Of a DNA stretch of 64,000 bases, positions 43,390 to 55,526 are shown in pieces. A program made the position numbers and the translations under genes. The number at the start of each line of letters is the position of its first letter. Positions within the stretch are counted from its first letter, which is position 1. Source of the stretch: Poecilobothrus nobilitatus (lineage: Eukaryota; Arthropoda; Insecta; Diptera; Dolichopodidae). The stretch is from positions 157,083,271-157,147,270 of the forward strand of contig OX352773.1 of assembly GCA_947095535.1 (NCBI GenBank), given 5' to 3'. The notes under the pieces are model-generated. The model did no database searches, was not told where the DNA came from, and saw only the letters and a list, made by a program, of their open reading frames with translations.

Positions 43390-46360
43390 TTAATTTAACA
43401 AATGTTATACTATGAAAAGAAAGAAACGTACATCTGATATTTACCCATATAAAAGATAGAAAACAATAAATATTATAATGTTATGCTATGAAATGAAAGA
43501 AAAAACAAGGCAGTGTATAAATCAAAGTTTTTAGAGGGTCGTATTTTTAAGTAGAACATTATAAAATTGCAATAATATTTTTATTTAAATTTTGCTAAGT
43601 AACATTTTCTTAATTTTTTAAAAATTTTGCCATAATATAGTACAATTTTAGAATCAGAAGTTTAGCCCATAATATAGATATATGAATAAAAATATGGGTA
43701 TACATATATTAGATTTATTATAGATTTATTATTTTTTATATAGGCAACAGTTATTTATATGAATGAATGGACGGTAAACATAAACGAACAAAAAAAAAAT
43801 TCAGAATGTTCTATAGGTTATAATTTATATTTTTTAAATAGACTGATGTATAAATTTAATACTTAAAAAAAAGAACAGAAAACAAAAAAAAAAAGTAAAA
43901 TGTAATACTGCGAAGAAAAATAAAAACGAATAGAAAAAAAAGAGAACAAAAATGTTACTTTGATTGTTTTTAAATACTTTTAAAGAAAAAAAGAACTATT
44001 AAAATGTTATGATTTTAAAAGAAAAAAACATACGTCTGATATTTACGTACCTACATAACAGATAGAAAAAGGAAAAAAAAAAATGTTATGCTATGAAAAG
44101 AACGAAAAGTCCATCTGATATTGAGGTACATAACAGATAGAAAAAAAGAAATATCAAAATGTTATGCTATGAAAAGAAAGAAAAAACAAGGCAGTGTATA
44201 AATCAAAGTTTTTAAAGGTTCGGATTTTTAAGTAGAACATTATAAAATTGCAATAATATTTTTATTTAAATTTTGCTAAGTAACATTTTCTTAATTTTTT
44301 AAAAATTTTGCCATAATATAGTACAATTTTAGAATCAGAAGTTTAGCCCATAATATAGAGATATATGAATAAAAATATGGGTATACATATATTAGATTTA
44401 TTATAGATTTATTAATTTTTATATAGGCAACAGTTATTTATATGAATGAATGGACGGTAAACATAAACGAACAAAAAAAAAATTCAGAATGTTCTATAGG
44501 TTATAATTTATATTTTTTAAATAGACTGATGTATAAATTTAATACTTAAAAAAAATAACAGAAAACAAAAAAAAAAAAGTAAAATGTAATACTGCGAAGA
44601 AAAATAAAAACGAATAGAAAAAAAAGAGAACAAAAATGTTACTTTGATTGTTTTTAAATATTTTTAAAGAAAAAAAGAACTATTAAAATGTTATGATTTT
44701 AAAAGAAAAAAAACATACGTCTGATATTTACGTACCTACATAACAGATAGAAAAAGGAAAAAAAAAAATGTTATGCTATGAAAAGAACGAAAAGTCCATC
44801 TGATATTGAGGTACATAACAGATAGAAAAAAAGAAATATCAAAATGTTATGCTATGAAAAGAAAGAAAAAACAAGGCAGTGTATAAATCAAAGTTTTTAA
44901 AGGTTCGGATTTTTAAGTAGAACATTATAAAATTGCAATAATATTTTTATTTAAATTTTGCTAAGTAACATTTTCTTAATTTTTTAAAAATTTTGCCATA
45001 ATATAGTACAATTTTAGAATCAGAAGTTTAGCCCATAATATAGATATATGAATAAAAATATGGGTATACATATATTAGATTTATTATAGATTTATTATTT
45101 TTTATATAGGCAACAGTTATTTATATGAATGAATGGACGGTAAACATAAACGAACAAAAAAAAAATTCAGAATGTTCTATAGGTTATAATTTATATTTTT
45201 TAAATAGACTGATGTATAAATTTAATACTTAAAAAAAAGAACAGAAAACAAAAAAAAAAAGTAAAATGTAATACTGCGAAGAAAAATAAAAACGAATAGA
45301 AAAAAAAGAGAACAAAAATGTTACTTTGATTGTTTTTAAATACTTTTAAAGAAAAAAAGAACTATTAAAATGTTATGATTTTAAAAGAAAAAAACATACG
45401 TCTGATATTTACGTACCTACATAACAGATAGAAAAAGGAAAAAAAAAAATGTTATGCTATGAAAAGAACGAAAAGTCCATCTGATATTGAGGTACATAAC
45501 AGATAGAAAAAAAGAAATATCAAAATGTTATGCTATGAAAAGAAAGAAAAAACAAGGCAGTGTATAAATTAAAGTTTTTAAAGGTTCGGATTTTTAAGTA
45601 GAATATTATAAAATTGCAATAATATTTTTATTTAAATTTTGCTAAGTAACATTTTCTTAATTTTTTAAAAATTTTGCCATAATATAGTACAATTTTAGAA
45701 TCAGAAGTTTAGCCCATAATATAGATATATGAATAAAAATATGGGTATACATATATTAGATTTATTATTTTTTATATAGGCAACAGTTATTAATATGAAT
45801 GAATGGACGGTAAACATAAACGAACAAAAAAAAATTCAAAATGTTCTATAGGTTATAATTTATATTTTTTAAATAGACTGTATGTATAAATTTAATATTT
45901 AAAAAAAATAAAAGAAATACTTAGCGTACGTAAATAACAGAAAACAAAAAAAAATAAATGTAATACTGCGAAGAAAAATAAAAACGAATAGAAAAAAAAG
46001 AGAACAAAAAATGTTACTTTGACTGTTTTTAAATATTTTTAAAGAAAAAAAGAACTATAAAATGTTATGATTTTAAATGAAAAAACATACCTCTGATATT
46101 TACGTACATAACAGATAGAAAAAGAAATATTAAATGCTATGCTATGAAAAGAAAGAAACGTACATCTGATATTTAGGTACATAACAGATAGAAAAAAAGA
46201 ATTAAAATGTTATGCTATAAAAAGAATGAAAAAACAAGACAGTGCATAAATCAAAGTTTTTAAAGAGTTGCATTTTTAAGTAGAAATTATAAAAAAATAA
46301 AGCGGTGCGTAAAACCAAAGCTTTTAAAGGAGCGCAATTTAAATTATAAAATCACAATTT
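43390..46360 (+). repeat. Tandem satellite, about 682-bp units
   Basis: Units start at the word GTTATGCTATGAAA before GAAAGAAAAAACAAGGCAG: 43480, 44161, 44845 and 45526, with a partial unit from 46209. Lengths are 681, 684, 681 and 683. Units 1 to 3 are nearly identical over most of their length and unit 4 is more diverged, with small insertions and deletions. Within each unit the words ACATAACAGATAGAAAAA and ATGTTATGCTATGAAAAGAA are themselves repeated two or three times. About 90 bases before the first unit and the stretch after the last are degenerate edges. No coding frame. Confidence 0.92.
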
Positions 46361-48011
46361 TCAATTAAATTTTGAATGTGTAACATTTTCTTAATTTTAT
46401 GCTTCTTTTATGATTTTTATTTTCTAAAACTTCAACATTATATGCACAGCCAATTTTTATTGTTTTACATAAAAGGTGCGTAAAACTTACGGTGTGAAGA
46501 TTTTGTAGAGAAAGCGATAGATAAAGAGACAGAATATTATTACGGATAGAGTAAAAATTTGTTTGAAAAATATAACAAAGAAAGTTTTGAAGCATTTGCT
46601 ATGGCAACCATAGAAAAATATAACAAGTGTACTATATATTATAATTAGGCAAATGCATCAGATCAGTGTAGTTTAGTTTCAAAATTATAAAGTTTGATAC
46701 TGTATTTTTTCGAAGCGAAAATTTTTGATACTATTGGCAAAAATTTATTTACCATTGGTTTTTAATCCAACCTTTGGTTTTTTAATCCAAAGCTTGACAA
46801 AGAAATTTACAAGAGATGAGATTTATTAAATAATCATTTTTATTACATTTTTGAAAGAAACTACTTCACAGCATCATTGAGGTTTTTCATTATTTAAAAC
46901 ACTTTAGCAATAAATTTTACATTTATCAATATCTAAATATAATACATATAAGTATTTGAATAAATTTACTAAAATTAAATTGTTCATAAAACTGAGGAAA
47001 CTTTCACAAAAGCTTTATTTTTCTACTTATACCCGTCGTATGACGGGCTTTTTTACTAGTTAAAATATAAATATCCTAAGTTAAGTTTTTATAATGATTT
47101 TTCTTACAAATTATTATTATTTTCACCAAAATAATCAACCGTATTTACAAAATTTAATTCACCAGATGTTTTAATAAAATTTTTAACTATACATAGTCTC
47201 ATTTATTATATTGTCCAAAAACTAAAGAGAAAAGAAAAAAAAAGAAAAACGTTTTTCCACATGTGGTACAAGATATGAATCTGGGTTACCGCTACTAATG
47301 AACCCATCATAAAAGAATTTATTTTAAATGAAAAATTATATTTAGGTTTTTGGCATAGAAAATTTAAAGGTACAAAATAAAGCTAAACATCAACGTACTA
47401 TACAAAAACATATGAATAAGAACAACCAGCTTTCTTTATCATGAATATTATAAAAGGTCAAAATGAAACAAAGGATACCGCTTCCTGGACAAACAAAATA
47501 CTTTATTTTTATTTTTTTATTAAAGAAAATAATAGCAAAATTTTAAGGGTAAATACACAAAAATTAATGTACTAAAGTCTAAAATATATTAGAAACTATG
47601 TATGGAGATAATTGAATTAACAGATCTTCTAAATGGAATTGTTATCTTTTAGGATATTGTTTTTTTATGAAAGGTTATTTCTGTATATTTGTTGTTGATA
47701 AAAAATAAAATCTTAACTGATAAATTTGTTGAAGAGTCCTTTTTTTTGTATATCTACCATGTGAAAGAGTTTAGAAAAATAATAGTTTTTGGCAAAATAA
47801 AAATATTGTAATAATTTTATAAATTTTCGGTTTTTTTTTTTTTTTTTTTAATTTTTGATCAATTTTTTTAATAAGTTTTATATAGAATTTTGTATATTTT
47901 ATATTTCTGGGGATATTTAAATGAATCGCTTAAAATAAATTTAATTTACACCTATACAGGATTTATAAGAATAATAGTGATTATATGGTGCACCCACTAT
48001 AAGCAGATGTA
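46361..48011. other. No recognised gene; one GC hairpin
   Basis: AT-rich sequence. At 47033-47048 CCCGTC-GTAT-GACGGG is followed by CTTTTTTACTAG, a short stem followed by T run. It is unlikely to be a terminator in a eukaryote and may be an element end. Confidence 0.45.
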
Positions 48012-48329
48012 AATATAACAAGGCATTATGTAAGATCAAATCTTTTTAAAAGCTCATATTTTTCAAAAGACAATTATTAAACTGTTTAGAATTTTGACTA
48101 ACACCAAAATTTGTAAATTTTCTTAGAATTTTATATGTAAAAAAATGTGAAAAATCAACACACACATTCTTTAATTTTAAGGAAATCCTATACTCGTATA
48201 ATTAAGAAAAGCTGTTATCTAATACATGCAAAACTTTACTATTTGTTTAACTTTTGAAAAATTTGTACAGCTTCTTAAGTGGTAGTGTCTAAAAATAGCA
48301 AATTTTAATTATAAGTATAATTAATAGTA

Positions 48330-48805
48330 ATAATAATAATAACTGCTACAGTTGAGCTACCTTGGGGTATATCAACCAGGAAGGTGTTATATAGTACTGC
48401 ACATTGTAATCCACTGATGGTCTTGACTCTGTAGTAAAATAATAATAACATTAATAAGTTATACTAATACCAAGAATAATAGCTGCGACAATTACATCAT
48501 TCAGCAATGTGTTATATACTACTGCATGTTGTAACTGTTGTAACGGTTATAGTCTCTGTTAGCAAAGTAGTAACTGTAATAGGCGGATTCATTGTTTCCT
48601 TACAGTCCCACTCCCAATTCAGTCTTTCCGCATCTATTTTCTATTCTTTCCTATTCCTACTCCTTAGCCAATATACTGCGTTAACAGGTAAAGGTTTTAT
48701 CCCCATTATATTGTCTAAAGGCGGAGGTGGGTTTAGTCAGTAAGAATATGACACTACCAAGGCGAAATTCTTGGTGTCATTGGAAGATTCGCACCTCCCT
48801 TAGGA
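48330..48805 (+). mobile_element. Insertion within family B, unknown class
   Basis: About 475 bases absent from other family B copies. It opens with (TAA)n, then two diverged versions of a roughly 140-bp segment containing GTGTTATATA(G/C)TACTGCA. It then runs through a C/T-rich stretch and a structured GC-richer end (48723-48798). No frame is convincing; the 78-codon frame at 48507-48743 is unrecognised. It is richer in G and C than the host copy, so it is of separate origin. Confidence 0.5.
48723..48798 (+). repeat. Nested stem structure with perfect 7-bp outer stem
   Basis: Outer stem GGAGGTG (48723-48729) pairs exactly with CACCTCC (48792-48798). The inner stem TGACACTACCAAG pairs with CTTGGTGTCA (48770-48779) except for a 3-base bulge. 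The outer stem is as long as a tRNA acceptor stem and AGATTCGCACC is weakly B-box-like, but there is no T-stem, so a functional tRNA is excluded. Confidence 0.5.
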
Positions 48806-49235
48806 AAAAAAAGAAAATTTGTCTGGGATAACTTATGCTAATTCTGAAAGATTGTTACCTCTCAAAATTTTAAGGTTATGTCTAGAAACGTGTCAGAACT
48901 ATAAAGGAAGTAAAGTCTTGCAAAATTTTGTTTTGACATAGGTAAATAACAGTAAATTTAAATATTAAATTTCAAAAAAAGTATAATTTTGATATTGATT
49001 TATAAAACAAAAAAATGTATGCATAGTTTGGCGATTGAAAAATGTTAAAAAGAACCTCATATGCACATTTGAAAATAGAGCTTATACAAACTATGAAGGC
49101 TGTAGAACCGTAATGACTATGGGGTTAGATTGAAAATATATTCTTAAATATTAGTTTTTTTAAGAGATCTATATTTGGTGATAATTGTTCTACTTAAACG
49201 ACGTAGAAGTTTTAACAACAGACGGATGGACAGAG

Positions 49236-50600
49236 TAATAAAACTAGTTAAAGCTAAAAACTTAATATTGGACAGTCATATTTTCAGAAGTAAGTATTAA
49301 AAAAACGGTATTCCTAGAAGAAACGATGTAAATAAAAAGTGCTATATTATGTAAAACACGAAAAACTTGTCTTTCAAGAACTTTTCAAGGCATATAAAAT
49401 AAAAATTTAAAATTTTTTAGAAAATCTGCTAGGTATATTGGACGGAAACAGTCATAAGACTGTATTCATTACAAAACCACTCAGAATATAAGAAAAATAT
49501 TGTTACAGAAAATGGAACTTTTTTTAAGATTTAATATTAATTTTCCATCTAACAGCAACAGTACGAAATACAATAATTTACAATAAAAAAATTAATTTTG
49601 TTAAAAATGTTTAAGGACCGTTTCTTTATTTAAAAATAATTAAAAAAAGTTTAAAAGTTCACTATTGGTATACTAAAGTTCAACAATTTAATTTTACTTC
49701 AAAAAATTTTTTCAAAACATTTTAACAATTTTTTTTTTTTAATATGCTCTCACAACGGTAAATTTCAAGTTTCTAGTAGGTATAGTGATTCTATATATAC
49801 TTCAATTCACCCCTTTCGTTAAATAACTATTAATCACATGTTAAAACTTTTAAATGTCAGTGCGTTTATCTTTGAACTCAATGTGATCAAGAAAATTCGG
49901 AAAAATTTTTAATAAAACATTTTTGTTCAGCACAAAGCATACTACTTATATTACCTTTTAAATAAGTTAATACCTATATCTTATTAAAACACTCACGGCT
50001 TAAAATTATTGTTGTTTTATTTTCATTTTTTTCGAAATAGAACAAAATGTTTCATATAAATTTTAACGTTTTTGTTGAAAAGCAATAATTTTTAGAGTTA
50101 CACAATATGTCCATTTAAACTGTCAGTGTAGAAAAACGAAAATACAATAGAAAATAGGGGAAAAAAAATTTAATTTGTTTTTCATGTTCAATAAAATTTA
50201 ATATTGATGTGTCAAATATAATTTATTTTTTACTTCGTGGGAAAGTTTTATTTTTTTATAACATTATTTTTAATTTTCTCTTAATTGTCGTGAGGTCGAA
50301 TTTTTGGATTTTGTGTTTTTTTTTTGTATCTAGGTGCAGTAATGGAATATAACATTTATTTCAGTTTGGTATTTAATCAAAATTTAAAAATATTCTTATT
50401 ACATCATATTTCAATACATGGGAAACGTACGCAACAGATTTTTAATCACATATAATTATCATTTTTTAATGCAGTTTTAAAGCTAAATTCTTAATTTTTT
50501 TTACTGCAACTCTTTAGGTTATTAAGACAATCTTTCCTTAAGAAGTAGCAAACTAATATTATTTGTTTAGGTATTGTATTATGTCGTTTACCTAAGAGGT
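49236..50600. other. No recognised feature
   Basis: AT-rich sequence without recognisable motifs or window-internal repeats. Confidence 0.45.
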
Positions 50601-51095
50601 GATCAAAACAAAAATCTAACTAAGAAGGAGGTCTATTGAAAATTTAATATCTGACTTAATTAAGTGTCGAGATATATTTAGGTCAATTTTGATGTTGTAT
50701 GATAGCTACTGCCCGTTGCCCCCAAACCAACAAAATTTCACTGAAGTTATTAACATAAAACTAAATCATCTTTTATAAAATTTTAATTAATGTCCAACTT
50801 AAATAAGTATCGAGATGAATTTATGCAAATTTTGAAGACAACTAGTCAAGCTTAGTTAAACTGCCAATTTTACAAAGATGAAATGGTAAAAATTTCAAAA
50901 TCCTATCTAGCTCCATAACTTTTTTGAGATATGGTGCGAATGGATGGATAAACCTACATGGCTACATCAACTCACAATTCGATCTTGAACAAAAATATAT
51001 ACTTTGCCATATTATCTAGATCGTCTGCCTTTAAGGTGTAACAAACGTAATGGTTTATTTATTCTAGCCAGAGAACTACATTGGTATGGTGGGGT
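50600..51095 (+). repeat. Family A copy 3, diverged and shortened
   Basis: Contains GTTGTATGATAGCTACTGCCC, ACAAAATTTCACTGAAGTTAT, CATAAAACTAAATCATC, then the core TTTTTTGAGATATGGTGCG, a degraded GAATGGATGG run, TACATGGCTACATCAACTCAC, TTATCTAGATCG and GGTGTAACAAACGTAATGG. The left inverted end is missing and the right end is barely recognisable (CTACATTGGTATGG). Confidence 0.65.
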
Positions 51096-52383
51096 GGAAT
51101 AACAAATAAGGAAATAAGACCTAATAGGCGCTAAAATATTTGATTAAGTAATCAAAACTGTTATTGGACTATGGCGCCCCAAAGTTAGGATAGAAACTCA
51201 ATTCCAATTATTATAGCTCAAATTGTACTAGTATTTTTCCGATCTGAAAAGAACAATTACTTTTCTAATAAGAAAAAGTAGTACAGTTTTTAAAACTCGA
51301 CTATTAAATTTAATCTAGCGTCGTACTTTTAAACTTGTTAAACTTAACTCGATTTTCAAAATTTTAGTAATTAGCTAAAGAGATATAGATACTGTATAAG
51401 TGGTCAAGTGGTATTGTTAATTTTAAATACAAAATTAATTTTTATTAATATTTTTTCTTACTTATATTTACTAAAGCGTGATAATAGAAAGCGTGATTCT
51501 GAGTAGGTACTAAAATTTTGAATAGAGAGAACTGGAAAAAGTAGATTTAGATATCTATAACACGAAGTACATTTTAAATCCTCCGAAATGGATATAGATT
51601 TTAATATAATATATCGTATTTCGATTGTTTTTTATGTAAATAGATAACTTAAAAGACATTCTCTTTCTTTAATCCTTAAAAAAAAAAAAAAAAATTCTTT
51701 ATTCTTTCATAAAATAAAATTATAATTTTATAATAATGTGACCTTAATCTGAAACCTATAAAAACTAGAAAGAAAACTAGTAATGACGTGTAGTTGCATT
51801 AGAGCAAGCAATTAGTGTCGAATAACCATATATTCAAGTTTTATTAATGCAGAATAAAATAATAATGTAAGTAAAATTAATTTTCCAAAATTTATTTATA
51901 AAATTTATTAATTAAGAAATCAAAAAAAAAAAAAGTTAATGGTGCCAAAGGGTTCCAGCTGTTATTTGAATATTGCATTTTTAAGAGCTAGTTTCAACTT
52001 ATTACCCTGTACTAAACTGGAACCGTTTCCCTTGTAAATTTTTGTCTGTTTACTGCTGGATTCTTTTTGCATCATCAAATTCTTTTTGACATTGTTAAGG
52101 ATTTTTTCTTTTTTTTCCTTGCCACTCCTCATTTATTATTCATATACGACTAAGCTGCTTCAGTTTCTGGAATCATTATTTTACTAAGCTGTTGATTACT
52201 CTTTTGTAGCTATTTTGTACAAGACTATGAGACGTTCTTTTATTTCTATGCCATTTATCTTATACAAGAATTATGTTTTATTATTATTTTATTATATAAT
52301 CAATATGAGATTAATTATAATTTATAAGACATAGCTAAAGTATTGGCTTACAGCTAAAGTATTGGCTATATTAACTTTGATAT
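51096..52383. other. No recognised feature
   Basis: AT-rich sequence with A runs. Nothing recognised. Confidence 0.45.
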
Positions 52384-52515
52384 GGTGTTTGTAACCACCA
52401 AAAGGAAGCGAGTTAGATATGGGTATGTATATAATATATTCTTAATCAAGATCACTTCCTGAGCCGATTTAACGATGTCTGCCGTTCTTTCGCACGATAA
52501 CTCTAAAACTAATGA
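52384..52515 (-). repeat. Family A core, copy 4, minus strand
   Basis: On the minus strand: TTTAGAGTTATCGTGCGAAAG, then GCAGACATCGTTAAATCGGCTCAGG, AGTGATCTTGATTAAGAATATA, TATCTAACTCGC and GGTGGTTACAAACACC. The order equals the family A core, with the GACG run reduced to a few bases. The segment GTGATCTTGATTAAGAATAT is closer to the fly-genome version of this motif (from memory) than the other copies are. Confidence 0.6.
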
Positions 52516-52624
52516 GCACATCTTGATGAAATTTATATAGTAGAATTTATATAATAGGTTACTAATTACGAAAGGAAGGCGGCGGTTGCATTTGCATTAG
52601 TCCCAACGTAAACGAGTATCATCT

Positions 52625-52805
52625 AAAACCAACAAAGGTAGAACCTTTGAATTTGGTACTATGCGGTGTTCTTTCATGTTTTCTTTATGTCTCTGAAATT
52701 TGAGAGAATTTCGTCCATCGGTTCGAATTTTGGAAGCTTCCGAACCAGCACAAGAACAAATGAGCCAAGAACAATATTTCCAAAACCAACAAAGGTAGAA
52801 CCTTT
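52625..52805 (+). repeat. Perfect 24-bp direct repeat, 157 bp apart
   Basis: A 24-base word (AAAACCAACAAAGGTAGAAC followed by CTTT) occurs identically at 52625-52648 and 52782-52805. The segment between holds a 60-codon minus frame without motif. An identical pair may be a target duplication, a remnant of a tandem duplication, or the terminal repeats of a small element. Confidence 0.8.
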
Positions 52806-52856
52806 CATATGAGAAATAATGTAATTTAAAAATACAAATCTTGTCCTTGAAATCAA

Positions 52857-54035
52857 AAAATATAATATAATTATTAATTACTATCAGTATATTATTAGTA
52901 TAATTAAAATCTTTAATTTAGTTATTAATTCTTTCTGAGAAGACCATTTAATTAGTTTCATGTTTTAATTTAAGAAACACATTGGCTGACATCTTTATTT
53001 GTATCGTACCTCAAATTTAACGAAAATATTCTCTATTGTCCATAACATATTTTTGGTGTGTTGTTCATTCTTATTCTTATTGTTACTGTTATTATTATTT
53101 ATTGAAAAATTATAAATAACATTTTTTTTATTTATTTTTTTTTATTGTCACTCAACAAAAGAAAAGAATGTAATTGACATTTTCATTGAAATAATTTTAC
53201 TGCTTTTTTTTTTTGATTTGGTTTTGGCATGGTTTTCATTGGTTTTGAATGACCTTTCCAAAAAAATTTTCTTTTTCCTTTTAATTTTAAATTATTTTTA
53301 TTCATTGGATATTCAAGTTTTATGTTTTTGAAATTTAAAAAAAAATAAAATAATGGTTATATTTTAATTTTATAATAAGTTTGATTTAATCATTTCAGTA
53401 AAAAAAAAAGAAATAATAGGTACCTAGATAATAATAAAATTAAAATATTTGTTTGCAATATTTTAAATTAATAGTTTTTAAAAAATATTTCTTTTTTATG
53501 GCACTTTTTGGTAAAAAAAGGAAAATAATCTGAATTTTAACAGGGATTTTTAAAAATTTTGAAACCAAGTGAAAATTTAAAAGTGAACAAATAAAGGTCA
53601 TTTCATAATTTAAAGGTCATTTATTATGAAATATAATTTAAGAACAATTTGTTATAAATTTAAAATAAAAAAAATTATAAATATTAAGTTATTAAGTTAT
53701 TTGCGTGGAATTACCATGAATTTGTTATTGTTATTAGATTTAAAATTATTAATTTTTGTTTAAACGAAAACACATTTTAATTAACCTGCTTATATAATTA
53801 GAATGAATTTTTAAATTGATTTTTTTTTGTCGAAAAAATTTAATAAGAAACAGGGAGGTGTATAAATTAAAAGAAAAATTTAGAAAAAACGAACAAGGTA
53901 TTCTTTTATCAACATAAAATCCCTCCTATAAATTTCCGTAAAAGGCATATATTCTTGATTTTGTAACCAGTCACAAATTGTTCTTTAATTTTTTGTACTT
54001 TCATATAATATGTTCTTTAACAACAAAGCATTTTA
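52857..54035. other. No recognised feature
   Basis: Strongly AT-rich sequence with long A and T runs. Nothing recognised. Confidence 0.45.
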
Positions 54036-54260
54036 AAAACTAGGGCTGCCGTCAAACTCCTCCTAAACAAATTATTGAAAGCATGATTTTGAAATCAACT
54101 CTCAAATCCTTTCTAACTATTTTCTTATATACACAAGCACTTCAAAACAAAACTGCCGCCCCCAAATCCCGCTAAATAATTTATTGAAACAAAGATTTAG
54201 AAATCCCCTCTAAAACCCTTCCTCAGTATTTTGCCACATAAATATTTAAACAACAAAACA
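54036..54260 (+). repeat. Degenerate tandem duplication, 107-bp period
   Basis: GGCTGCCGTCAAACTCCTCC (from 54044) and AACTGCCGCCCCCAAATCCC (from 54151) each continue with a TAA(A/T)nAAnTTATTGAAA word, GATTTnGAAATC, CTC and CCTTnCTnA. Two units, clearly diverged, with more C than the surrounding sequence. Confidence 0.6.
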
Positions 54261-54439
54261 TATAAGATATTCTTTAAAAAAAACAAAATCTTGAAAGAAA
54301 TATTTGATTTTTTTCAAGATTTTGTACATTCTAGATTTTTTTTTTTTTCAAGATATTTAACGAGACGACGTTATAAATAAATAAATTATCTCATAAAAAT
54401 TTTTTAAATTAGCTTTTCTATATATTTTTTTTTTAATGC

Positions 54440-54540
54440 ATTTCTCTGTGCTTACGACATTTACAGCCACGCCTGAAAAAGAAAGGCTATGTAATTTCCT
54501 GTTCACATGTGGCAGAGAAATGCAATAAAAAAAAAATACA
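54440..54540 (+). mobile_element. SINE1 fragment, tail only
   Basis: From about CTTACGACATTTACAGCCACGCC through GGCTATGTAATTTCCTG and CACATGTGGCAGAGAAATGC to an A run. The head is missing, a 5' truncation of the kind expected from incomplete reverse transcription. Confidence 0.8.
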
Positions 54541-55228
54541 TATATTAATCAGTAATCGGTTAATTATTTTGTTTCTTTTGGAGTTTTTGTTCAAATAATT
54601 ATTGATATTATTATTAATTCGAAAATGTTATTATTATTATTAGATTATGATAACCAGGGGCAACGAAAAAATGTAAAATATTTTATTAGACTATCGTGCA
54701 AGAATATGGGAAAACGAGTCTTAATAAAAAATTTTCCATGGGCTTTCTCTAACGCAAAATTGAACACAAACTCAAACAAAAAATGTTTTAAGCCGACCGC
54801 CAGAGCGAAGTGGATTAATGTTTGGTTTCTTTATAACTCCCAGCGTGACTGAATTTATTTTTATATTAATAATAACAAACAATTGTTAAAAGCACGTACA
54901 AGATTGGCATGGTGACATTTCGAAATTCTTCCACAAATCTTAGATCTTTATTTATAATTCAGTCAAGGAGAAATACTTAACTTTCAAGTTTACAACAGAG
55001 CGTAAGATAGAGCAATGCATCAATGATAGTTAAGTTCAAGCTTTAAGTCAAACTTACTCTTTAGGGTTACTAGTCATAATACGAATGTGTTACACAAATT
55101 TATAAAAAATCTTATAAATTCAAATGCATTTTTTGTTCAGTTTCAAAATCTTATAAGCAATAGATATTTTATAAAAAACAATATAATATCTGTTTTTCTA
55201 ATTCAAAAATAAATCTAACGAAAATAGT
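54541..55228. other. No recognised feature
   Basis: AT-rich sequence. The 75-codon frame at 54625-54852 ends in a slightly more balanced stretch (KPTARAKWINVW) but no family is recognised and no partner exon is visible. Confidence 0.4.
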
Positions 55229-55526
55229 TCTTAGGGTATAATAATACTGTCTTATTTATAGGTATATAAGACGTTTATGGAACCTTAAAGAAGATAAAAT
55301 AAATATGTAAAAATATAATATATAATCTTGCTCAGGATAAAATTCTGAATCAACTAAGCTATGCGAATCTGTTCGACATCATAAATATATCTCGGTACTG
55401 AATTAAGTTAAATATTTCTGAAATCGTGAAGAAGATGATTAAATTTTATAAAAATAGCATAAGATAATCATGCTGGTATCCCATACTTGACTTTGTAAAC
55501 TATACACTCTTTTCCTTTTCCTCGTA
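55229..55526 (-). mobile_element. Family A short copy 5, minus strand
   Basis: On the minus strand it starts CGAGGAAAAGGAAAAGAGTG, then TAGTTTACAAAGTCAAGTATGGGATACC, matching the left end of copies 1 and 2. It continues with ACCGAGATATATTTATGATGTCG, like the inner left part of copy 2. It closes with TATTATACCCTAAG. Only about 300 bp, so most of the element including the GACG core is deleted. Confidence 0.6.

Larger units (their letters stand above)
48012..49235 (+). repeat. Family B copy interrupted by an insertion
   Basis: The 5' part (AACAAGGCATTATGTAAG, AGACAATTATTAAACTG, ACACCAAAATTTGTAAATTTTC, TGTCTAAAAATAGCAAATTTTAA) runs to about 48325. The 3' part resumes near 48806 (ACTTATGCTAATTCTGAAAG, TGGCGATTGAAAAATG, GAAGGCTGTAGAACCG) and ends with CAGACGGATGGACAGAGTAA near 49230. 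The break falls where other copies read AAATTTTAAAATTTTCAGCCCC. Confidence 0.65.

Noticed and set aside
43390..46360. CRISPR-like or immune-type repeat array
   Set aside because: Units are about 682 bp and contiguous, with no short repeat and unique spacer alternation. It is a satellite.
47033..47055. Rho-independent terminator
   Set aside because: The organism is eukaryotic and no gene lies upstream; kept only as a hairpin curiosity.
48723..48798. Functional tRNA
   Set aside because: The 7-bp outer stem fits an acceptor stem, but there is no T-stem and the central arm is too long.
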